A DNA stretch of 5,619 bases from assembly GCA_023135745.1 (NCBI GenBank), contig JAGLSM010000148.1, forward strand, positions 1 to 5,619, in the 5' to 3' direction. Source of the stretch: Spirochaetota bacterium. GTDB taxonomy: Bacteria > Spirochaetota > JAGLSM01. Positions 1 to 5,556 of the stretch are shown piece by piece (position 1 is the first letter of the stretch; the number at the start of each line of letters is the position of its first letter). The notes beneath the pieces are model-generated. The model made no database searches and was not told where the DNA came from. It saw only the letters and a list, made by a program, of their open reading frames with translations. The position numbers were made by a program, and so were the translations under genes.

Positions 1-468
1 TTCCCAAAACATTAAATCTTCTTCAAAATAATTATACTTTTGTTTAAAATAATACTTTATTCCAATATCAACTGAAAAGTATTTTGATATTAAAAATGCA
101 ATCCCTCCGCCAATCATCAATGAATGCTTGTTTAAATGCTCATCGGAATAGTATTTGTAACCGGCAGAGATGAATGGCAGTAATACACTATCTTTATTGC
201 TGTTGAAGTAATAACTTGTAAACAAGTTAAGTGATGTTGCATAATCTGTAGAAAATTCTGTAATATAGGAAACTTGTACTCCAATACCTAATCCATTAAA
301 GACAAAATATTGCAGTCCCGGTGATAAAATTAATGTCACATTTTCTTCAGAGTATGATAAAAAAAATTCTCCGTTTATTTTCCAAGAGTTACCAGCTGTA
401 GGAAAAGAATCATCAGCAATAATGAAAGGCGAAAAGAATAAAAAAAAGATAACTATTAAAATTTTCAT
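1..468 (-). CDS. Secreted outer-membrane beta-barrel protein, 3' end missing
   Basis: The frame opens at an ATG (466-468, read leftward) and stays open for 156 codons to the window edge, so the C-terminus is missing. GAGGA lies just upstream of the ATG at good spacing. The N-terminus is a typical signal peptide: MK, a hydrophobic run to about residue 16, and a likely cleavage after residue 18 (IIA, then DD). The rest alternates hydrophobic and polar residues in short aromatic-rich strands (LSYSEENVTLILSPGLQYF; GIGVQVSYI; FSVDIGIKYYF), as expected of an outer-membrane barrel of about eight strands. It resembles the upstream neighbour, most clearly in the motif GIAFLISKYFSVDIGI, so the two look like tandem paralogues. 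If lengths match, only some 10-20 codons are missing. Ligand and function are unknown; a small porin-like or structural OmpX/OmpW-type role is only a guess. Confidence 0.8.
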   Translation of the reverse strand, partial: MKILIVIFFLFFSPFIIADDSFPTAGNSWKINGEFFLSYSEENVTLILSPGLQYFVFNGLGIGVQVSYITEFSTDYATSLNLFTSYYFNSNKDSVLLPFISAGYKYYSDEHLNKHSLMIGGGIAFLISKYFSVDIGIKYYFKQKYNYFEEDLMFWE

Positions 469-496
469 TTTGTATTCCTCACCGCTTTTTATACTA

Positions 497-1003
497 TTAC
501 CAAATATATACATTAAAAGATGTTCCAAAGAATAATGATGTTGAATCTGATGATCCTGAATCATTGAGGAGTTGAACCCCGACTAAGAAGTCAAGGGATA
601 CATATTTATTAAGGAAAAAAGCAAAGCCAAAGTTTGGGTTTAAAAGGAAATGCATATCGTCGTATTTATCTAAAAGTAATCCTATTTCAAATTTTAAATA
701 GGCACTTGTTTTTGCTATTTTTTCAGCATTGAAATATGTTAGAACTTTAAAGGATATGCCTTTTAGATTGCCTGAGCTCGTCGATGTATCTTTAAGATAT
801 GAAATACCAAAACCTACTGCGGAACCCTTAGTAATAAAAAAATCCATATCAACAGCAAGTATGAATTGGTAATCGTCAAAGGTTCCTTCTGAAGCTGCAT
901 AAGATATGACCCCGCCAAGGCGTAATGAACCTTTATCAAGCGCAAATTGACTTGAAAATAGAATGGAAGGAATAAGAATTAGAATAATAATGTAATGTCT
1001 CAC
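497..1003 (-). CDS. Small outer-membrane beta-barrel protein (GTG start)
   Basis: This 168-residue frame starts with GTG at 1001-1003. AAGGA (1012-1016) sits 8 nt upstream, and an in-frame stop follows shortly above with no ATG between, so the GTG is well supported. Residues 1-21 form a signal peptide (RHY followed by an I/L-rich core, likely cleavage near SQFA). The remainder consists of short amphipathic strands separated by Ser/Gly/Asp-rich turns (LRLGGVISY; SAVGFGISYL; YVSLDFLVGVQLL; SLFFGTSFNVYIW). The final residue is Trp after an alternating strand, which fits the aromatic C-terminal signal recognised by the BAM machinery. The gene is first in a two-gene minus-strand unit, 28 bp before its paralogue, with a good promoter upstream. 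The length suits an eight-stranded OmpX/OMP_b-brl type barrel. I cannot assign a substrate or a named family. Confidence 0.8.
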   Translation of the reverse strand: MRHYIIILILIPSILFSSQFALDKGSLRLGGVISYAASEGTFDDYQFILAVDMDFFITKGSAVGFGISYLKDTSTSSGNLKGISFKVLTYFNAEKIAKTSAYLKFEIGLLLDKYDDMHFLLNPNFGFAFFLNKYVSLDFLVGVQLLNDSGSSDSTSLFFGTSFNVYIW

Positions 1004-1034
1004 TATTAGTATCCTTAATTAAAATATATTTGCT

Positions 1035-1063
1035 ATTTTAGTTGGATTGTATAATAAAATCAA
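1035..1063 (-). promoter_or_regulatory. Sigma70-type promoter for the two-gene barrel operon
   Basis: Read on the minus strand, TTGATT (1063-1058) and TAAAAT (1040-1035) are separated by exactly 17 bp. The predicted start point is near 1028, giving a leader of about 25 nt that contains the AAGGA ribosome site at 1016-1012. Both boxes are close to consensus and correctly placed for the GTG start at 1003. No other candidate in this stretch is as good. This is sequence-based only; no start site is known. Confidence 0.55.
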
Positions 1064-1139
1064 GTGTTAAATTCACCCAATTAGTTTACATTATTCTGAG
1101 TAATTTGCTTAAAACTCTACATTAGTATTGTAATGAACT

Positions 1140-1205
1140 CTATACACGTGGGTTCATCCAGCTTGAAAAACGCCAGTGTATAGCATATATTCTGTGTGAC
1201 TATAC
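1140..1205. repeat. Three CTATAC/GTATAG elements around the rsgA promoter
   Basis: CTATACAC (1140-1147) is a perfect inverted match to GTGTATAG (1176-1183). A third copy, CTATAC, lies at 1200-1205. The first pair brackets the -35 box; the second pair (GTATAG, 16 bp, CTATAC) brackets the -10 box and the predicted start point. This geometry would suit operator half-sites for a dimeric repressor. AT-rich 6-mers of this kind also arise by chance, so confidence is low. The arms at 1140 and 1176 lie upstream of the predicted transcript start, so they would act as DNA rather than as an RNA hairpin. Confidence 0.3.
1163..1191 (+). promoter_or_regulatory. Sigma70-type promoter for rsgA
   Basis: TTGAAA (1163-1168) and TATATT (1186-1191) are separated by exactly 17 bp. 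Transcription would begin near 1198 and give a leader of about 30 nt that includes AAAGGAAG, the ribosome site for the TTG start at 1228. It is the only well-spaced pair in the gap between the divergent genes on this strand. Confidence 0.55.
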
Positions 1206-1227
1206 TATAAAAAGGAAGATTTCTCTA

Positions 1228-2289
1228 TTGAAATTGGAAAAACTTGGTTCGGATCAGTGGTTTACAGATCATGCTAACGAACTATGCGGATCGGAACAGG
1301 GCATTGCCCGGATTACCGCTGTTGACCGGGGACGCTATATACTAAGGAATGAAGATGGGGAAGTGCCTGCAGAGTTAACAGGTAAATTTTTGTATTCTGC
1401 TGAATCAACAATCGATTTGCCGTGCGTCGGAGATTGGGTTTGCGTGAAATACCACGACTCAGGAAAGTTTGCCGGTATTCATACAATTTTGCCGAGAAAA
1501 TCATTCCTTCACCGAAAAACGCCCGGGAAGAATATCGAGTTCCAGATGATAGCGGCAAATATTGATGCAGCTTTCATTATCCAATCGTGTCATTTTGATT
1601 TTAACGTGCGCAGACTTGAGCGGTATCTGGTAATGGTGAATGATGGACATATAGAGCCATTGCTTATTCTGACAAAGATTGATTTGATCAGACCTGATGA
1701 ATTGGAGCAATTAATTATGAAAATTCGTCAATCAGGTATTGATACGAGGATTATCGTTGTCAGCAATGTAACCGGGGCCGGAATAGATGAAGTCAATAAA
1801 ATCATGCTTTCAGGAAAAACATACTGCCTGCTAGGCTCTTCCGGAGTCGGCAAGACTACATTAATTAACCAACTTACTGTTGGCCATAATAAGTTGAAAA
1901 CAAAAACAGTTAGCGGTACAGGGGAAGGGCGTCACACAACTGCGCGCAGGCAGCTTATTATTCTTGAGCAGGGCGCAATGATTATTGATACTCCGGGAAT
2001 GCGCGAGTTAGGAATTTTGGGAGCAGGTGATGGGGTTGATGATAGTTTTGCAGATATCCATGAACTTTCGCTTGGCTGCCGTTTTAAAAACTGTGCTCAT
2101 AACAATGAGCCCGGATGCGCAGTTCTTATGGCGGTAGAAAATGGTAAAATAAACGAAAAACACTATCAGAATTATTTAAAACTCAAAAAGGAATCGGAAT
2201 TCTATGAGATGTCATATTTAGAAAAGCGGAAAAAAGACAAAGCATTTGGGCGATTAATCCGCTCTGTAAAGAAGCATAAGAAAAAATAA
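1228..2289 (+). CDS. rsgA: Ribosome small-subunit-dependent GTPase RsgA
   Basis: RsgA (YjeQ/YloQ) is a cytoplasmic GTPase that acts late in 30S subunit maturation; its GTPase activity is stimulated by the 30S particle. The 353-residue product shows the full architecture. An N-terminal OB-fold spans about residues 22-88. A circularly permuted GTPase domain follows: G4 TKID at 149-152 precedes the P-loop GSSGVGKT at 203-210, the G2 region GRHTT at 234-238 and G3 DTPG at 254-257. A zinc-binding knuckle C-x4-C-x-H-x5-C uses C284, C289, H291 and C297. The tail (about 330-353) is strongly basic, suited to rRNA contact. The start is TTG at 1228, with AAGGA at 1212-1216, 11 nt upstream. The frame is open further upstream but holds no ATG, and the next in-frame TTG (1234) is too far from the ribosome site. 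It is probably monocistronic, since the next gene has its own promoter. Identity is near certain; the start is less so. Confidence 0.97.
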   Translation: MKLEKLGSDQWFTDHANELCGSEQGIARITAVDRGRYILRNEDGEVPAELTGKFLYSAESTIDLPCVGDWVCVKYHDSGKFAGIHTILPRKSFLHRKTPGKNIEFQMIAANIDAAFIIQSCHFDFNVRRLERYLVMVNDGHIEPLLILTKIDLIRPDELEQLIMKIRQSGIDTRIIVVSNVTGAGIDEVNKIMLSGKTYCLLGSSGVGKTTLINQLTVGHNKLKTKTVSGTGEGRHTTARRQLIILEQGAMIIDTPGMRELGILGAGDGVDDSFADIHELSLGCRFKNCAHNNEPGCAVLMAVENGKINEKHYQNYLKLKKESEFYEMSYLEKRKKDKAFGRLIRSVKKHKKK

Positions 2290-2380
2290 GATGCTGCCTG
2301 GATATATACATAGTGCTTCAGTTTTGCTTATAAATATGATTAATGTTTCAAGGTTGGATAAAGCTTAGATTGAGCTAAAA

Positions 2381-2405
2381 ATATAAGTTGAAACTAACTT
2401 TATAT
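2381..2405. repeat. Imperfect inverted repeat overlapping a -35 box
   Basis: ATATAAGTT (2381-2389) pairs with AACTTTATAT (2396-2405) across a 6-nt loop, giving nine pairs with one bulged T. It covers the -35 box (2388-2393) of the promoter for the next gene, so it could be an operator. As RNA it could be a weak end for rsgA read-through, but no run of T follows, so a Rho-independent terminator is not supported. Confidence 0.3.
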
Positions 2406-2416
2406 CGTATTATTAT
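2388..2416 (+). promoter_or_regulatory. Sigma70-type promoter for the 2447 gene
   Basis: TTGAAA (2388-2393) and TATTAT (2411-2416) are separated by exactly 17 bp. The predicted start point is near 2423, giving a short leader of about 24 nt that contains the GGAGGG ribosome site. This suggests the secreted protein at 2447 is transcribed independently of rsgA, from which it is separated by 157 bp. Confidence 0.5.
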
Positions 2417-2436
2417 TCTTCCATCAAATATATCAT

Positions 2437-2442
2437 GGAGGG
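2437..2442 (+). promoter_or_regulatory. Ribosome binding site deciding the start at 2447
   Basis: GGAGGG at 2437-2442 lies 4-5 nt before the ATG at 2447. An in-frame ATG at 2435 would extend the protein by four residues (MEGY), but its last base is already the first G of this ribosome site. It would therefore have no site of its own, and the start at 2447 is preferred. Confidence 0.8.
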
Positions 2443-2446
2443 TTAT

Positions 2447-3085
2447 ATGTCTAAAAAAACCGCAATAATTACTTTTTGTTTATTACTGGTGTCGATAGGT
2501 AATTTATTTTCAGCACATCCTTTTCTCACCGATGATTATGGAACTGTTACCAAAGGCGTCGTAGAGATTGAGCTGGGTAATGATTTTCAGCCAGGACAGA
2601 AAACAGGGTCAAGCTATCTTAACCTGAAACATGGTCTTACAGACAGAATGGAAATTGACCTGACATTTTCTTATGAATATCCGCAGACATCCCCGCTTAA
2701 TGTATTTTTTAAAATTCATATACTCAAGGGCAGTACTGTCAATTTATCGGCAGGGATTTCTCATGATCTGGGGAAAGATGCTTATGATTACATTCTCATA
2801 TTATCTCAGCAATATGGAAACCTTGCAGTCAACTTCAATATTGGCGGAATAGATAATTTTAACGCGTTTATTCTCGGAATATCCCCAGTGTTTTCTTTGA
2901 ATGATCGGCTATCTGCAGGTTTGGATGTGAGCAGTCAAATTAAAGATGATATTCAAAGCCTTTCTATTGGAGCCGGTATTACCTACACGTTAGAGGAAAA
3001 TCTAACTGTTAGCGCGGGTGGTTTTGTCGATATCAAAAATAATTCTGAACTAAACCTCAGCTTTGGATTGACAATGGATTTATAA
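2447..3085 (+). CDS. Secreted beta-barrel protein, Phenol_MetA_deg/transporter-like
   Basis: The product is 212 residues from the ATG that GGAGGG supports. Residues 1-23 form a signal peptide (MSKK, hydrophobic core, cleavage after LFSA). The mature protein begins HPFLTDDYGTVTKG, followed by VEIELGNDF. That opening resembles the (H/R)PL.TDD.GT..KG..E motif of the outer-membrane 'transporter' family often labelled putative MetA-pathway phenol degradation protein (Pfam Phenol_MetA_deg); this is from memory, not a search. The remainder is a series of alternating amphipathic strands (YLNLKHGLTDRMEIDLTFSY; AVNFNIGGIDNF; LNLSFGLTMDL) consistent with an outer-membrane barrel. It looks shorter than the roughly 250-300 residues I expect for that family, and it ends in Leu instead of an aromatic residue. 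No phenol-pathway genes are nearby, so the family name should not be taken as its function. Substrate unknown. Confidence 0.75.
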   Translation: MSKKTAIITFCLLLVSIGNLFSAHPFLTDDYGTVTKGVVEIELGNDFQPGQKTGSSYLNLKHGLTDRMEIDLTFSYEYPQTSPLNVFFKIHILKGSTVNLSAGISHDLGKDAYDYILILSQQYGNLAVNFNIGGIDNFNAFILGISPVFSLNDRLSAGLDVSSQIKDDIQSLSIGAGITYTLEENLTVSAGGFVDIKNNSELNLSFGLTMDL

Positions 3086-3341
3086 ATTGTATGATAAATA
3101 ATCTCAATTTTTTTAATGATTCCTGTCTATCTACATTTTTATTAATATAGTTTTTCATAATGCTAAATATTTATTATTCTTATTTAAGTAAGTGAATCTC
3201 TTATTAAGCTTGAGAGTTCCAGAATAAATTGGAAAAAATTAGTAATACCTAATAATTAAAATTCCAACACATCTGATATTTTTTTTTGGAATATACTGCG
3301 ACTGCCGCTCAGCACAAGTTTAAAACTAAAAAGGTATAATT
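3086..3341. other. AT-rich intergenic region upstream of the EIIA gene
   Basis: This 256-bp gap carries no convincing gene; the longest start I noticed is an 11-codon frame near 3163 without a ribosome site. No hairpin with a T-run follows the stop at 3085. The right half holds the TTCCA/TGGAA half-sites listed separately, a run of nine T (3279-3287), and a GC-richer patch (about 3298-3316) just before the EIIA leader. Confidence 0.6.
3217..3297 (+). promoter_or_regulatory. Putative regulatory region of the EIIA-antiporter unit
   Basis: Four related half-sites lie here: TTCCA (3217-3221), TTGGAA (3229-3234), ATTCCAA (3261-3267) and TTGGAAT (3286-3292). They form two inverted pairs with gaps of 8 and 18 bp; the second pair is a perfect 7-bp match. 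Two promoter readings are possible. One is TTGGAA (3229-3234), 16 bp, AATAAT (3251-3256), which would place the second inverted pair in the RNA leader. The other is a -10 TATACT (3292-3297) with no -35, which would suit an activator-dependent promoter. I cannot choose between them. Confidence 0.3.
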
Positions 3342-3788
3342 ATGGATTTAAAAAAATATGTAAAAATTGAAAATATTAATGTTTACCTTGAAGCTAATGA
3401 TAAACCTTCGGTCTTAAATGAGCTTGTTAATATTCTTGATAATAATGGTGAAATTACTAATAAAGAGGAAATCCTGAAGGATGTCTGGAAGAGGGAAAAC
3501 TTGATGAGTACCGGACTTCAGAGTGGAATAGCAACTCCTCACGCGAAAACTGAACATGTTGATACGATGAAAGTAGTAATTGGCCTAAAAAAGACTGGTA
3601 TTGACTTTGATGCTTTGGATGGCTTGCCTTCAAATATATTTATACTTCTGCTATCCCCTATGAGTTCAAAAGGACCTCATGTGCAATTTCTTGCAGAGAT
3701 TGCAAGGCTTCTTCATAATGAGGAAGACAGGGCAAGGCTTCTTGCTTCTGAGAACGCTGATTCGATTTATAACTTTTTTACCGGTTAA
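3342..3788 (+). CDS. PTS EIIA protein, nitrogen/fructose type (PTS_EIIA_2)
   Basis: This 148-residue single-domain protein matches the fructose/mannitol-class EIIA fold, in the regulatory EIIA-Ntr (PtsN-like) size range. The active-site region reads STGLQSGIATPHAKTEHV at 56-73, with H67 as the expected phosphate-accepting histidine, phosphorylated by HPr or NPr. Other family hallmarks are the N-terminal helix region KPSVLNELVNIL, KEEILKDVWKREN at 41-53, and the strand-loop FILLLSPMSSKGPHVQFLAEIARLL. No EIIB or EIIC sugar-transport partner is visible; the next gene, 5 bp on, is a cation/proton antiporter. A regulatory role is therefore more likely than sugar uptake. EIIA-Ntr is known in enterobacteria to control potassium transport (TrkA, KdpD), a useful precedent. 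The ATG at 3342 has AAGG (3331-3334) 7 nt upstream. Family assignment is firm; the regulatory target is inferred from context. Confidence 0.93.
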   Translation: MDLKKYVKIENINVYLEANDKPSVLNELVNILDNNGEITNKEEILKDVWKRENLMSTGLQSGIATPHAKTEHVDTMKVVIGLKKTGIDFDALDGLPSNIFILLLSPMSSKGPHVQFLAEIARLLHNEEDRARLLASENADSIYNFFTG

Positions 3789-3793
3789 TAAAT

Positions 3794-5509
3794 ATGTCTA
3801 AATTCTGTATTAAGATTATTATTGTTATTTTTTCACTTCTTATTCTGTTTACAGGAGCGGTCTTTGCTTCAAATACGGATAAAAATCCTTCAATGACTCA
3901 TCACATGATGCTCCTTGTTATTCAGCTTGGAATAATAATTTTTGCGGCAAAGTTCGGAGGTATAATTTTTGATAAATTTCTTAAAATGCCTGCTGTTCTT
4001 GGAGAGCTTTTTGCCGGGATTCTAATTGGACCGTATCTATTGGGAAGTATTGCTCTTCCGGGATTTTCTCATGGATTATTTGAAATGGCAGGAAGTTTTC
4101 CAATCAGCACTGAACTGTACGGTATTGCAACAGTAGCTTCAATTATATTGCTTTTTTTAGCCGGGCTTGAAACGGATTTTGCAATGTTTCTCCGCTTCTC
4201 TTTTGCGGGTTCATTAATCGGTATCGGCGGAGTGGTTTTCTCATTTGTTACAGGGGATCTTGTCGCGGTTTTTTTGAGCAATCTTATTTCTGATAAACCT
4301 ATTGGGTTTATGCATCCGATTGCTCTATTTTTAGGAACTATTTCTACGGCTACCTCCGTTGGTATTACAGCGAGGATCCTTTCCGAAAAAAGAAAGATGG
4401 ATTCTCCTGAGGGTGTTTCAATTCTTGCCGGCGCTGTAATTGATGATGTAATCGGGATTATTTTACTTGCGATTGTTCTTGGGATCAGCAGCGCCTTGAC
4501 AGGCTCCGGCGGATCTCATAACCTTGACTGGAGTAAGATTGCTCTGATAGCGGGAAAGGCTGTTGGGTTTTGGCTTATTGCGACAGTACTCGGCCTTATA
4601 TTCGCAAAAAAGATTGCCGCCTTTTTAAAGAAATTCAGTCATGGAGTTATGGCTTCCATTGCTTTGGGATTTGCGCTTCTTCTTGCCGGTTTGTCCGAAA
4701 TGGCCGGTCTTGCTATGATTATTGGTGCCTATATAATGGGTTTATCTTTATCAAAAACAGATATTGCACATGTTATTCAGGAAAAACTCTCGCCCCTATA
4801 TCACTTTTTTGTTCCTGTATTTTTTACAGTAATGGGAATGATGGTGGATTTTTCAGCTTTTTCTTCAACTAATATAATCCTCTTTGGTCTTATTTACTCG
4901 GTTACTGCTGTAATTTCGAAAATGCTTGGCTCAAGTCTTCCGGCATTATTTATGGGTTTTAATCTCAGGGGCGCTATCAGGGTTGGAATTGGAATGGTTC
5001 CCAGAGGAGAAGTCGCGTTGATTGTTGCGGGAATAGCTCTTTCAGCAGGACTGATTCCTCCAAGTATTTTTAGTATTGCAATAATGATGACTATGATTAC
5101 AACTCTTTTTGCTCCTCCGGCGCTTGTTTGGGCTTTTAAATCCGATAAGAGAGGAACAAAAAAAGAGGTATCTACCAAAGGCGAGGAAATTGAAGTCCTT
5201 GAAATGGAATTCAGAAATATCCAGACAACAAACATGCTGATGGAGAGTCTTTTATCCTCTTTTAAGGAAGAGGAATTTTTTGTTCATATGATTGATATAA
5301 ATTGCCGTTTATACGCAATACTGAAGGATGATATTTCGGTTTCTTTGAGACATTATCCTACAAAAGTTCTTATAGAATGCAATAATAAGGATCTTCAGTA
5401 TATTAAATTCATTTTTGCGGAATCGATACTGGAACTTGTTGAAATAATTAATGAAATAAAAGACTCGTCCGATTTAAAACAAAAACCCAAAGATCTTTTC
5501 AGCATCTGA
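3794..5509 (+). CDS. NapA/CPA2-type cation/proton antiporter with unusual C-terminal domain
   Basis: This 571-residue inner-membrane protein should exchange Na+ or K+ for protons. Residues 35-448 carry the Na_H_Exchanger (CPA2) core of about 12-13 hydrophobic segments. Diagnostic motifs are FLAGLETDF (121-129), the discontinuous-helix motif GTISTATSVGITARIL (181-196), GAVIDDVIGI with adjacent D217-D218 (the ion-binding pair of electrogenic NapA-type exchangers), and MVPRGEVALIVAG (401-413). K376 may correspond to the helix-10 lysine of NapA. Residues 1-26 resemble a cleavable signal peptide (cleavage near VFA-S). About 450-571 form a soluble tail with no TrkA-N/RCK Rossmann motif (no GxGxxG). 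The gene starts 5 bp after the EIIA stop with no clear ribosome site, implying translational coupling and one operon. The next in-frame ATG (3893) also lacks a site and would remove the leader. Ion choice cannot be read from sequence. Confidence 0.93.
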   Translation: MSKFCIKIIIVIFSLLILFTGAVFASNTDKNPSMTHHMMLLVIQLGIIIFAAKFGGIIFDKFLKMPAVLGELFAGILIGPYLLGSIALPGFSHGLFEMAGSFPISTELYGIATVASIILLFLAGLETDFAMFLRFSFAGSLIGIGGVVFSFVTGDLVAVFLSNLISDKPIGFMHPIALFLGTISTATSVGITARILSEKRKMDSPEGVSILAGAVIDDVIGIILLAIVLGISSALTGSGGSHNLDWSKIALIAGKAVGFWLIATVLGLIFAKKIAAFLKKFSHGVMASIALGFALLLAGLSEMAGLAMIIGAYIMGLSLSKTDIAHVIQEKLSPLYHFFVPVFFTVMGMMVDFSAFSSTNIILFGLIYSVTAVISKMLGSSLPALFMGFNLRGAIRVGIGMVPRGEVALIVAGIALSAGLIPPSIFSIAIMMTMITTLFAPPALVWAFKSDKRGTKKEVSTKGEEIEVLEMEFRNIQTTNMLMESLLSSFKEEEFFVHMIDINCRLYAILKDDISVSLRHYPTKVLIECNNKDLQYIKFIFAESILELVEIINEIKDSSDLKQKPKDLFSI

Positions 5510-5530
5510 GTCCCAATTTAGATCGGGATT
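5509..5530 (+). terminator. Weak hairpin after the antiporter gene
   Basis: Bases 5509-5517 pair with 5522-5530 around a TTAG loop: TCCC with GGGA forms the strong part, with one A-C mismatch and one G-T pair. It begins in the stop codon, a common place for a terminator, but no T-run follows on the plus strand. It may be only a processing or protective hairpin, or chance. Confidence 0.25.
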
Positions 5531-5556
5531 GAACAACCTAACAAACAAAAATTCAT

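Noticed and set aside
1313..1710. Two overlapping antisense frames (81 and 69 codons) within rsgA
   Set aside because: Both are opposite the conserved OB-fold and GTPase region, with no signal for translation.
2271..2319. GAAGCA (2271-2276) and TGCTTC (2314-2319) as an rsgA terminator stem
   Set aside because: The loop would be 37 nt, the stem only six pairs, and only a short interrupted T stretch (AGTTTTG) follows, so it is not a credible Rho-independent terminator.
3163..3198. Eleven-codon frame in the gap before the EIIA gene
   Set aside because: No ribosome site, AT-rich random-looking product, and no similarity to known leader peptides.
3286..3300. Sigma54-type promoter (GG...GC) upstream of the EIIA gene
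   Set aside because: The GG (3288-3289) and GC (3298-3299) are 8 bp apart instead of the required 10, and the consensus flanks are missing.
3334..3339. TATAAT just before the EIIA start codon
   Set aside because: It lies 2 nt before the ATG, overlaps the ribosome-site spacer, and has no matching -35; a transcript from it would start inside the gene.
4570..4872. Plus-strand frame of 100 codons in another phase of the antiporter gene
   Set aside because: Its Cys/Tyr/Phe/Ser-rich composition is a frame-shift shadow of transmembrane segments; the true frame continues unbroken across it.
4894..5235. Antisense open frame of 113 codons inside the antiporter gene
   Set aside because: It lies entirely opposite a gene with clear family motifs, has no ribosome site, and its Ile/Pro-rich product is what antisense of membrane-protein codons gives.
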